This document shows, piece after piece, positions 11,632 through 22,302 of a stretch of DNA of 64,000 nucleotides. The DNA is from Gossypium raimondii (Eukaryota > Streptophyta > Magnoliopsida > Malvales > Malvaceae): the NCBI RefSeq assembly GCF_025698545.1, contig NC_068565.1:5456001-5520000 (forward strand), read 5' to 3'. Made by a program: the position numbers and the translations under genes. The stretch's first letter is position 1; every line of letters begins with the position of its first letter. The notes below the pieces were generated by a model. It ran no database searches. It saw nothing but the letters and a program-made list of their open reading frames with translations, and was not told the DNA's origin.

Positions 11632-11835
11632 CTAAGCTCTAGCGTTATGACAAAAAGGAAAAAGGAAGTGTTCCATGTCACGGGTGTTGGCATTTTGTAT
11701 CAGCATTTGTTGGAAAGCAGTGTGGTCTGAACTTCCATTTTCTCTCTGATTCTTGCCAAACAGAGGGTCATTGCTAATTTGCTCTCTCTCTCTCTCTTCT
11801 TTCCCTTTTTTATTTTTGGTTGCCCTTTTTCTCAT
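11632..11835 (-). CDS. Conserved small ORF upstream of CLE copy 1
   Basis: A 67-codon basic frame, not recognised. It starts MRKRATKNKKG and ends ...NTRDMEHFLFPF..NARA. It lies 250-450 bp upstream of the CLE start on the same strand. The equivalent segment upstream of CLE copy 2 (32,039-32,305) keeps the same start region, the QRENG and DHTAFQQML blocks, the C-terminus and the same stop. Two small indels between the copies cancel out in frame. This could be a short gene, a 5' leader ORF, or simply conserved promoter DNA with a chance frame. No signal peptide or known domain is visible. Confidence 0.3.
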   Translation of the reverse strand: MRKRATKNKKGKEEREREQISNDPLFGKNQRENGSSDHTAFQQMLIQNANTRDMEHFLFPFCHNARA

Positions 11836-13223
11836 TTCTTAAAGATCAGAAGAGCTTGAAAAAAAAAAGCTGCTAACTCAGGGCCCTGTTTTAACATTAT
11901 TAATTTGATGAAAAATGGCAGAAGGAAGATTAAGATTGCCTAAATTGTTTCCTTAAAATTCTCCCCTAACATAATAGATTATGTGTCACTAGTTGCTAAT
12001 AAAACTCGCACCGAAACTATGAGATATTATTTATTTTGATCAAAAATTTATCTAAAGGAAAATGACACAAATTGAAGTCTCTCCATAGTATAGTATCATA
12101 ATGAATCCTCACAATTTCCTAATCTGATATATGTGCCATGCACTTTGTGCATCATTTTAGTCAATTAACTCAAGATATTCAACTCTCTCATTAACAAATT
12201 TCTCTACATGCTTCTCAAGCCTGTTTGTGGAAAGTAGATAATGTTAATTGATTCCACTAAGAAAGTATAAAATGATTCAAAGGGTATAAAGATATATGAA
12301 ATGGCCAAACCTTTATCCTCAGAATATGCATCTTTTTGTATAATACGTAGAGACTTCTTTGACTTAAACAACTCTCTTCCACTCCACAGTCCAACTATAT
12401 AATAAGAGCCACAATAAGCAGTTCTTTTAACAGTCCAACCATTTAATAAATGCACAATGCAGTTTAGATAAAATAAATTATGGCTTAATGCATCACTAAG
12501 TCCTTAAAATATGCCTTTTTTTAAAAAAAATTGGGTTTTAAAATTTTCTTTTCCAGATTAAGACTTAACCTTATCGTCCTTTTACGTTTAAAAAATGGAC
12601 CAGGATATCCTGCCAGTAAAAAAACGTCATATGTCTTATATTATATTATAAAGATTTTTCTTTATATTTTTTAAATGATTTTATTTAACACAAAATGATG
12701 GTAACTAAATGACTAGAATAACAGAAGACACCAGTTTTGTGAATTTTGACTGTACCACAAAATGAAAGTATTTGTGTTGGCTCAAATTTCAGAATATCAC
12801 ATTTAGAGTATCCAATTTCAAGATCTCAACTGTGTTGGTTTTTCCTTCTAGGATGAACTTCAAAATTCTGGTGGTTCCTTCTTGGTGGCTGCTTGCAGTA
12901 TGATATGATTGTGGTGGTTGATTCCTGGCTAGAGTTTCTAAATATCCAATGCCCGCGATACAATTTCTAGGTTCAAAGGTATAAATTGAAACTAAGTAAT
13001 GATACGAGAACAAAAGATGATATATGTGATTTTTTATTAACTTTTATATTTCTTAATACAGGAAATTGAAAAATAAAAATAAAACATTCTCATAAAACTC
13101 ACTTAAAAACAAATTAGACTTTTAAAGTAACAACCTAAGGTTTTGTAACCTAACTACAACAATTAAAATAGCAACTTAAAGTTTTGTAGTTAATCACACT
13201 AATTTTACTAATAGAATGAAAAC
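11836..13223. repeat. Duplicated intergenic segment between CLE 1 and SSL 1
   Basis: Bases about 12,205-12,470 match 39,040-39,325. Shared phrases are TTTGTGGAAA, GGGTATAAAGAT, CTTCCACTCCACAGTCCAAC and CATTTAATAAATGCACA. A minus-strand stretch near 12,830-12,880 reads GTTRILKFILEGKTNTVEI, which may be a scrap of another SSL exon. From 13,100 to 13,260 lie extra partial copies of the SSL 3' end. Nothing else is recognisable. Confidence 0.45.
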
Positions 13224-14237
13224 TTAAAATTTTAAAATAGCAACATAAAATTTTGTAACCGAACCAATATATAAAGTTCGATTAACCCCATTAATTTTGT
13301 AACCGGAACATCATCCTTGATCTCTCCAAGCCTTCCTGCGTTTAAAGCTACCCAGAATTCTCTTTTATGGTTCATCTTAATATTATCAGGAACTCTAGGT
13401 AGCTCAACAAACACTTTGGGCTCAAAATTATTTGTTCCAAGATTAAACTTCAATATTCTTTTTCGTGTTGTTTCCACCACCAAAAGAAAAGAATGATTTT
13501 TGTTCAAAGCTACTCTGTTTGGAAGCATCAAACCTATATATATAACGGATGTGTTTTTTTGTATGTAGATCATATTTTAGTAACCTTTCGCTACTATCAG
13601 TTGATCTGGACAAAAAATCCACATACTTATACATAAATATTAAAAACTTGATTAAAAATTATATAAATATTCAAAAAGTTGAAATTAAAAAATTCCAATA
13701 GTTCAAAAGAAAAACATACCTTTTTTGAAAAGTAGTACTACTATCTGTAAAATAGATAACTCCTGTACTACTATCAATATCTAACCCGTTTATAAACTTA
13801 AATGGGATTCCTTCGACCGAACTAACAAGAGTTTGTGCTATAACACCATTAGGTCCAATAATTAGAAGACCAAAATAAGCATCACCGATATAAAGATTAC
13901 AAGTTACTGGGTTAAATTTCAAACCCAGTGACCTTCCACATATTGGTTCAAGGTTAGGATTTGTAGACCCATCGCACAACTCTCTTTTCCTAATCCAATA
14001 AAAAAACCCATCTGTTAGTTAACTATCTTTACAATCAAATGCGATACTTTTAGAACCTATGACTTTAACAAGGTTAATTAATTCATAATCTTTTGAGATA
14101 GTAACATTCTGCTTTTGATCAAAGAATCGTTCATCAATTTTTTCAACATCATGCTTTTGATAAAGAATCCTCTGGTGAGATTGTTTCACACATAATGCAA
14201 GGTAAAGCATTAGGAACAAAAGCTGATATTTCTTCAT
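13224..14237 (-). pseudogene. Strictosidine synthase-like pseudogene, copy 1
   Basis: SSL proteins are secreted or vacuolar six-bladed beta-propeller enzymes. True strictosidine synthase condenses tryptamine with secologanin; most plant SSLs have other, often esterase-like, roles. Exon 1 (start 14,237) encodes a signal peptide, MKKYQLLFLMLYLALC. Exon 2 (about 13,740-14,000) contains GRSLGLKFNP, LYIGDAYFGL and INGLDIDSSTGVIYFTDSS, ending at a GT donor. Exon 3 contains LLKYDLHTK, VALNKNHSFLLVVETTR, VPDNIKMNHKREFWVALNAG. Two deletions break it. The end of exon 1 with its donor (the GPYVGVFDGPILKWHG part) is gone, apparently between two GTAAAG repeats. About 90 bases are missing after DDVP in exon 3, shifting the frame. 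Not functional. Confidence 0.85.
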
Positions 14238-14888
14238 GACTAAAAAAAGCCAATAGAATTCCAACACGTTAAAAATAAACCGAAAATAATTAGCTTCTAT
14301 GAAACTTAAGGAAACGATAATTGAAAGTGTCCGAAAAAATGAACATAGGATATATATTTATAGGGTATGTAATTACTTGATAGGGTATAATAGAATTTCA
14401 ATGTAAATTAAGTTCCTAAATATAATTAAAGTCAGTTTAGATATAATAATTTTTATTTAATAGCAATTTAGCTAACACCAACCACAAATGCATGGTTTCA
14501 TATTGCAAATATACATAATGAATTGGTTGTAATTTTCTGATTTGTGAGTGTAATGGCCATCTCCCAATGTCTCACCATCTCCAAAATGGCTGAGCCAGAG
14601 CAGAGAAATTAAAAAGATCTCCATCCTTGTTATCAATAATACTCAATGGGGATCACCACCGACTAAAAAGCATACATAAAAAAAAAACTGCAGGTGGTTG
14701 AATGGCTTCAGAATGATGGATATATATAGATTATTGAAGGTGTATTTATGATATATGTTCAGTTGTTGAGGACGCAGTTATTTTTTTGAGAAAATTTTAA
14801 TATTGTTCGTTGGAAGTTGGCGGATTTTTTAATGGGTTGGTATTGTCGTTGATTGAGGTTTCGTCCTCAACTTTTTGAAAAGTTCGAG
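14238..14888. repeat. Duplicated intergenic segment upstream of SSL 1
   Basis: Matches 29,860-30,820 upstream of SSL copy 3, for example ATATATATTTATAGGGTATGTAATTACTTG (shortened: TATTTATAGGGTATGTAATT), CTCCCAATGTC and CAATGGGGATCACCACC. It ends at TCGAG (14,884-14,888), the left target-site duplication of the LTR complex that follows. Confidence 0.6.
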
Positions 14889-15804
14889 TGTAATGTCCCA
14901 TAACCCGGCTAGAAAACAAACGGTATTTAAGTTACACAAAATTCTCTGTAGTAAAATCCTGATATTACAAAAATTTTAGTCCAAAAGATGCTTACGTGCG
15001 TAAAACCCAAAATTCATACCACAATATTCAAAATAAAATTTACAATTCAAACCGTTTATTTATAAATGCAGAATTTATGAAAATACTTTTAAAGTTGATT
15101 CTAAAATGTGGCTGTCCGAGACCTCCGAGGTGCTGAATGCAGCAATAGCATACGAAAATACCTAAAAAAGAAAACTGATGGGGGTGAACTATACAAGTTC
15201 AATGTGAGTTCAAAATGATTAACAATAGATTTAGAGAAGAGAATTCTAGATAGCAGTTCAATAGCAAAACAAACTTACAGAGATATACAGAAACATAAGG
15301 TAAATTCGAGGTCAACGTCCCAACAGAACGTAACAAACAAGCACACCACATCATAGATAGAAACTCAACCAATAACCTGTCAATGGGTCGGTGCCAAAAC
15401 ACTTATCATCACAAACATGGTGTTCCAAAACGTCGTTATGCTAACACCTCAATACACGCAAAATCAGTCACACATGTTAAGTCAATCAGACAAAATACCG
15501 ACTAATGAACTTACACCCAGTCACTTAACCATATGCGCATCAATGCAGTCAAGTAGAAAAGAAACCCCCTGATACGACCATAGCTCGAGAACCTTTTGAG
15601 TCTCCAACGGGTCCAATCACTCGTGCTCGTACCAAGAGATTCAAGGGTGGCGTTCTAGCTCTTATAGATGGAATTTGGGCCAACGCCGTTTGTGGACAAC
15701 TTGAAAGCTTTTGGAACAGTGAACCAAGCAAATCATGCAATCTCCTTCAAGCCCAATTAGCTCAAACATAGCTCGAGAAGCTCATCTTTAGCTTATTTTT
15801 AGTT

Positions 15805-16960
15805 TGCGTTAATATGCTGGAATAAATAAATAAATTGCTGCTAGTTAAATTAATTAATTAGTTTAAGGTATTTAATTTTTTAAAATCTGGACAAATTTAA
15901 TTATGTGTGTTAAATATGTTTTATGCATGTTTTTTAATTTTGTCTTATTTATTACATAGCATAAATGTGTTCAGTTCATTACATCGTTTTAATATGTTCT
16001 AATTAGTACATCTTTTTAATGTGTCGTAGATTCAGACGTTTTAATTATGTCCAAAGTTTAGACAAATTTAATGAAGTCTAAAATTGTGTCTAAGCTGAAT
16101 TTAATGTGCAGGTTTATTGAGTATATATGCTGCCGAATTAATGTGTTCAAAGGGTGTTTAATTTGTTGAATTTATTTGCTGCAGGTACACTTCCCTTGGA
16201 CAGCATAGGTGGATGAATGGAATTAAAGTTGGTGTGCTGATTTTTGGTGTTTTCCAGGTGACTATTCAGCCAAGCTCTCCAGCTCTCCAAGAAGACCAAT
16301 TGGCTGCCCAATGCATTTTAAAGACTGTTTACATCAGCCGATTATGCCTTTCACATTAGGGGCTGTTCAGTTTTGTGTGTTCATACACAAGGGCTGCTCA
16401 TCTTCACTTGTTCACACCTTGGACTGTTGGAGACCCCCAAAACGTTATTAATGAGGTCTAAGCTGTTTAGGTGATCAATGAGTCACCATTAAAGATTTTT
16501 CCAAGCTCCTAGGCCGCACTTACATGCATCACCAGCCCCCATGTTCAAACAATTATTTCAGCTGAATTTTCAAGGCATCTAGAAGGGACTTTAGGCATCC
16601 TCCATGCACATGAAGAAATCTAGAAATTTCAAGAACAATCAGCTTCATTAATCTGAATTAAAAGCTGAACTTTCATGCTAAGTAATTGACCATTCGGCTA
16701 GCCCTTGTTTTGGTTATAAATAGTTTTCTATTTCATTTTGTAAAAGGACTTTTGCCAATTTGATTTATGAACATTGTGTTCTTGAGTGAGTTAATCTCCT
16801 CTCCAAATTTCGTACAAGTCTCGTTGACTTATCTAGCGTGCTAGTGGCGTCTGTCGACTTGTTTCCGAACTTATCATCGTAACCCGGTGTGGCGTTCAAC
16901 AACCTTCTATTTCACAAAACCACCTTAACGACATAAGAAACAATGTGACACTACGATATA
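15805..16960 (+). mobile_element. Probable nested LTR-like insertion, boundaries uncertain
   Basis: This stretch differs in texture from the surrounding LTR. It carries its own promoter-like ggttataaatag at about 16,711 on the plus strand, followed by a leader-like region ending near ggtgtggcgttcaaca. I could not find a matching target-site duplication, so both ends and the family are unresolved. Confidence 0.35.
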
Positions 16961-17774
16961 GTGTTGAATCTTTCTTCCGTTAAGTTTGTTTTCCATCCCC
17001 ACCAATTATCCCAAATTATCTATCCTTTGTTTCTTTTATTAAACCGAACCTACATTTTTCTAAACTTTCCATCCATTTCAAAAATCAATTTATAAGATTC
17101 CGCAAACCTTAAACAAATTTACACCTTTTTGACTACTAGAACTTCTCTTCGTCGATGATCGGGCAAACTTTGTGAAACGACTCGATTAACCCGAGCCAGT
17201 TTGAATCACCCACCCATCTAGCCAAAACACCTCTCCGTCCCTCGATCACACCCCAAAAGAGTTGTATAAGCTCATCCAACCAAACACACTACATAGGACC
17301 TCGAAAGACCCATCAAACCCTACACACCATGTATGTGGACTAAGCCACTCAGATAATAATACGCAGCAAGGCTGGCGTATATGCAGTACAGTGCATTGCG
17401 GTAAATCATTGTACCGATAAATTGCAGTTAAACTGCCAGATCAGAAACAATCTTCCTTCTCTTCACAACCCAACCTAAAAAGACTAATGCAAATGCAAAC
17501 TACACACCACTCGAAGATAGACTTACAGAAACAAAATACGAAATCAGAAATGCACACATTCAAATGCCTAGAATTAGAATAAGATATAACATAACATCAA
17601 TTAACACTCAAACGAATCGCTTAATTAGCATCATGATAGCGAATAACGCAAAAATCCAAGTCGAAACAAAGTCCCGACCACCCTTACTAAGACCTAGCCA
17701 AGGGTCGGAACACACAGAATCATAATCAGAACAAAAACAGACACAATACAAAAATTGGTGAAATAGGGCCACAA

Positions 17775-18105
17775 GGCCGTGTGGAAGTGCCTAGGCCGTG
17801 TAGGGGTCTACATGACCATGTGAAGGCCACACACGCCCGTGTGAAGGCCACACATGCGCGTGTGGAGGGGTCACACGCCCGTGTAAACAGCTCGTGTAAC
17901 TTATTATCCAAAAGTGATAAAAATTAAGAGCAGAGGAGACACGACCGTGTGGAGATCTCACCCCCCCGTGTGGGGACACATGCCTGTGTGGCCAGGCCGT
18001 GTGGTACCAAAATCATTGAAAACCTTAAATTCCCAATTGAACACGGCCGTGTGGACTGCCCGTGTGCGGCACACGCCGCGTGGCCACTCGTGTGGTCATG
18101 AAACC
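17775..18105. repeat. Cluster of CACACGG/CCGTGTG motifs in the LTR
   Basis: About fifteen loosely spaced copies of a CCGTGTG or CACACG core, in both senses, occur here. The same cluster type occurs at 28,676-28,852 and, smaller, at 3,740-3,830 and 7,190-7,265. It is a hallmark of these long LTRs. Short frames running through it are by-products of its high GC content. Confidence 0.7.
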
Positions 18106-18250
18106 ACCCCGTAACATCCCAGAAAACACGAATTCCGACGTCAAAAGATCCTTAACCTCTAATAGTGCAGAAACACACCCTAACTAGTCAAATTTTATGC
18201 AATTTAACAGCGATACAACATTACGATTACGCAATCACCAAAACACCTGA

Positions 18251-20480
18251 TGTAATACCCCAAAAATTCCTACAATAAGGAAAGTAAGACAATATCTCTA
18301 ATATAGTAAAATAAGGAAATAAAGTGCTAAAAAGGGGTAATTTTGAGTTATGGCAATATTGGGAAGTATATTATAACATATTAATTCAAGAAAGGATTAA
18401 ATCGTAAAAGTGAGAAAAGTTTTGTTACCTAAGAGTAAATACTCAAAAGTTGAGGGGTTAAAGTGTAAATATGAAAAATTTGAGGGACCAATTGTGTAAA
18501 TATTTTAAGGGTGGAATAATCTAGAAACTAAGAAAAATGGATGGATTGGGACCAAATTGAAAAAGGTGAAATCACAATTTTACCAAATTAAGTGATGACT
18601 CAAGGATGAAATTTTAAAAGATCATAAAGGGCAAAATGGTCAATTAGAAGAGAGAGAAATCTAGAAGATAATGATGATGTTGGAGATATTTTAGATTAAT
18701 AAATAAATAAATATTAGTTTATTAATATTTTAATTTGATTTTTTTAAATGATATTATTTTATTATTATTAATTTATTTAGTATATATATGTGGAAAGAAT
18801 GATGAAAAGCATCCATCCCCACCATTTTTGCATGCATTAACGTGAGAAGAAGAGGAGAAGAAAGAAAGCTTTGTTTTCTTTACAATTTGGTCCTTTCACC
18901 AAAAATCTACCATTTTCACTTAGAAATCAAAGAAATTTCCATAGCCACCAACAGAGAAAATTGACAAGGAGACTATGGGGAGCTAGAATATCAAGTTAGA
19001 TTCAAGAAATAGAGGCTGGAGGAGAGAGAAAATCAAGTTAAAGATTGAAATCAATAGTACAAGGTAAGAACATCAATACTTCAATATATTTTAAGTTTGA
19101 TATTATTGAAAAGCATGGAAATAATGTTATAGTAGAGTTTTCTTATATAAGGTCTTATGTTCTTGATATATTAGTGAAGAGAAATAAGTGAAAGTGATGA
19201 GAAATATTATAGAGAAAGGGAATAAGGAAGTTATAAACTTAGTCATTAACATTTTGCACTAAAACAGTTTTGGAAAGCAGCAGTAGGTTAATTTTGAAAA
19301 ATCACCATAAATTGAAAAAATGAAATTAGAGGATGAAAAAGATATGTAATTAAAGCTTACTGAGTCTAGTTTCTCATAGAAGAAATGGTGTAAGTAATGG
19401 AATTGTAAATCATGAAATATAATAGATTTTGTGAGACAAGGTCAGAATGATTTCGGGTTCCCCTGTTCTGACTTTGGAAAATCATCAAAAATTGGAGAAA
19501 AATAATTAGTGGTTAAAATTTACATGATTAAAATAATTAATGGGTCTATTTTTAATATAAATAAATGGGAATATCATCTGAATCCCGTACGATGAGATAA
19601 TTAATTTTTAGTGAAGAAGGGTCGAAACTGTCAGACAGCAGAACAGGGATGACATTAAAGAATAAAATGTACTTATTGGATAAACTAAAAATTCTGAAAA
19701 TTTTATGGTAAGAAGATATGTGAGTATAGTTTCAGAGAAAATTAACAAATCTCAATTTGGAGTTCTTTAGCTCAAGATATAAATAATTTAGTGACTATGA
19801 CTCAAGTGGACAGCTTTGAATGAATATAAATAAATGTGAAATTATAGATAATGTTACATATAAGAATGTTATATATATTAAGGATGTGGAATGGAGAGGA
19901 GGAGGAGGAAAATATATGATTAGTCGACTAGCATGAGTTTTTATTAAAATGACCAATTTATATGTTTTAGGGACTAAATTGAACAAATGTAAAAATTTAA
20001 GGGTAAATTTGTAAAATGTCAAAAAGTGATCAAATTGCATAAAATGAATTGTTTTATTATTTAAATTAGTAAATTGAAGGAAATATTAATTTAGATCAAG
20101 ATTGGATGGAAATTGAGAAAATAGAAAATTTCCAAAATGTCCCTAGATTTTGGTATTTCGCAATTTAGCCTGTAAGTTCGTATGAACTATATTCTGTATA
20201 ATTTTAATTAAAGTGAATGTTATTTGATGATGAATATTATATATATATGTGTTTTATTATTGAAATTGAATTATATTTGGTAATATGTACAATTATTAGA
20301 TGTAGTGAGATGATTATCGGAAGGTCGATTGTGGTTGGTAGGAAATGTTGTATTATTTATATTATGAAGAATTATAAAAGCATGTTAATAATTTGAAAGT
20401 TTTAATCATTAATGGAATTTTATAACTCGGTAATGCCTCGTACTCTATTCCGATGTCGAATATGGGTAAGGGGTGTTATA
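18251..20480 (+). mobile_element. Solo LTR nested in the 14,889-21,058 element, TSD CCTGA
   Basis: It starts TGTAATACCCC and ends GGGGTGTTATA, flanked by a perfect CCTGA duplication (18,246-18,250 and 20,481-20,485). It is 2,230 bp with no internal region. Its 3' end phrase, ctcggtaatgcctcgta...ccgatgtcg, is related to the 3' ends at about 29,050-29,108 and, reversed, 49,939-50,000. It inserted after the host LTR, because it interrupts it. Confidence 0.88.
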
Positions 20481-21063
20481 CCTGAAATTATCGAATTTCA
20501 CAAAATTGGTTCAATAATTCACGATTGAATTAAAAAGTTATGAAACCCACACTTGAATTTGCGATTTAAATGCCCAAAAAAGACTGACGCCTGAAATCCA
20601 CCAATTCCAGAAACTCCTATCGATGAAATAGTAAAACACAACAAAAGAAATGGAGTAGAAGCAAAAGAGCCAAACTCCAATCGAGATGAAAACAAACCAT
20701 CGAGAAGAAGCAGTAGAAAAAAATCAAAGATTAAAAGAAAAAAAAAAGAAAATGTGAAGAAGAAGAGAAGAACGTGAGAAGAGATTTTTTAGAAACCATT
20801 TTTTTTAATAATAAAAATACCATAAAATAACTAACATAAATAAATATATATAAAACATAAAATAAAATAAAAAACAAAACTCAAATAAAATTAATTACTT
20901 AAACACACATGAGGATTCAAACCCAGAACCCAGAACAACCACCAGACCAGCAAGCGCATCCTGACATAAAACATAGCAACAAACCCAATTGTCTGATCTA
21001 GCAGCTGACCCTACCTACAAATCTCAAAACTTCCAACCCTAAATTCCGGAGTGTTACATCGAG

Positions 21064-21304
21064 TGCTTGAGGTGATAGGTTCAACAAAACGAGAGAGTTT
21101 TGTTGGATATTGGACTATGCGTGGCGCACGACCACTTATCAAGGGGACGTGAGCATATGCCCTTAGTAGAGATTAAACTCATGCCCTTAAATGACATTAA
21201 CAAGCAAGTGTACTACCACTTGATATCATTAATAACATTTGAGAGCAACCCTAGCAAGTGTAAATGAATATGTCACAACTAAATGAATTTGTGTTCATGA
21301 TAAT
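21064..21304. repeat. Duplicated segment, unit 2
   Basis: Continues the unit interrupted at 14,888. AGTGCTTGAGGTGATAGGTT and the later ATGCCCTTAAATGACATTAA match 30,823-30,945. Confidence 0.6.
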
Positions 21305-21406
21305 ATATTTGAAATTGAGACGGATCATGATAATAGCTCAGATGAAGATGGAGCAAATACCATTTTCGAGTAATCTGAGCATCTTTTAATAAGTGATCTT
21401 ACTTAA
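21305..21406 (+). pseudogene. Mo-cofactor-sulfurase-like gene fragment, unit 2
   Basis: About 34 codons read IFEIETDHDNSSDEDGANTI, then FE, a stop, and SEHLLISDLT. This matches the internal FETEMDHDNSSD..ASTIFEE region of plant PLP-dependent transferases annotated as Mo-cofactor-sulfurase-like, and matches the larger fragment at 24,638-25,365. It is a relic of the same duplication unit. Confidence 0.6.
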
Positions 21407-21564
21407 CCAAAAAAGAAAAAGAAAATTAAGATGGAGGAATTGGAAATGATTTGTTTTAGCTTATATTCAAACAAAAGTTTCTACGCCACGACTAAATGAA
21501 TTTGCAGGTTATATTATTGCCAAAGAAAAGTGGTATAGGAGAGGAGAAACAAAATTCATGATTA

Positions 21565-21717
21565 TTAATGATGATGAAGATCAGATTCCCCTGGACTTCG
21601 TCGTTTCGTCTCGTATGAAATTCCTCCATTTCTTTCAATGCTTGCTTTAATGGCTTCCCTGTCTTCTTCAATCAATGCACGCTTGGATTTAATAATGGCT
21701 GCTTCAATGTGTTTTTC
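21565..21717 (-). pseudogene. Truncated CLE gene, unit 2
   Basis: Only the 3' half remains: AAIIKSKRALIEEDREAIKA (about 50 codons in total) and the C-terminal motif. The dodecapeptide is degenerate, RRSPGESDLHHH, with the central GGPDP changed to GESDL. Homology to the intact copies stops near 21,717, so the signal peptide and start codon are gone. It cannot make a secreted CLE peptide. Confidence 0.8.
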
Positions 21718-22302
21718 ATTACAAATAAGTATTTTGGGTTGAATCTTTCGTCGGAAATAATTATGTCACTAATAGTTTTAAATTAGAAAGGATTTTCACT
21801 TTACTTAAAGCACTTTTCAAAGGAGACGTCGGGTGAAATTAATGGTAATCGAAGAAAAACTACTTTATCTCCAATGCAGTTGATTCCCTTGGAAATTATG
21901 TTTTCTCTCTTAAAAGTAGAAGTGATATCGATAGTTTAAACTCGACTAAAATATTTTGAAGTTTAAGATTAATTTAATGTTTGATCCATAAGTTTAAAGA
22001 CCTTTAGTAGAATTAACTCAAAAGTCTTTTTCCTTGTACCATATTAAAGAATAACCTCTAATTAATGTAGACTTCTAAGCAGAGGCGAATTTAGGAGTCA
22101 TAACATGAGATTTTAATTATCATCGAGCCAATGCAAGAAAATAAAATTAAAAATTATCTAAGATATAAAAAAAAGTTAAACTTTTTAAAATATCAACCTA
22201 ACATTTTGTAACCTTGCTACAAGAATAAAAATAACAATCTAAAGTTTTGTAACCGAATCCATACACGGTTAACCTCATTGATATCACTAATAAAATGAGA
22301 AC
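21718..22302. other. Intergenic, with extra SSL 3'-end repeats at its end
   Basis: No gene seen in 21,718-22,190. From about 22,190 a diverged second copy of the SSL terminal segment (TTTTGTAACC...GGTTAACCTCATTGAT) precedes the true 3' end of SSL copy 2. Confidence 0.4.

Larger units (their letters stand above)
14889..21058 (-). mobile_element. Gypsy LTR complex (nested), TSD TCGAG
   Basis: The termini are TGTAATGTCCC at 14,889 and GGAGTGTTACA at 21,058. They are flanked by a perfect duplication TCGAG (14,884-14,888 and 21,059-21,063). Joining the flanks restores the reading agTTCGAGTGCTTGAG, which matches the uninterrupted duplicate at about 30,815-30,835, so the boundaries are secure. It lies in minus orientation: the ...CCGGGTTATGGGACATTACA 3' end is at 14,889. 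It contains a second solo LTR (18,251-20,480) and probably a third insertion (about 15,805-16,960). Without these it is about 2.8 kb, the size of one long LTR, so I read it as a solo LTR. No gag-pol coding is present. Confidence 0.85.

Noticed and set aside
17726..18114. Open frames through the CGTGTG cluster
   Set aside because: Stop-poor only because of GC-rich repeated motifs. Translations are repetitive (HGRV, THGR) on both strands.
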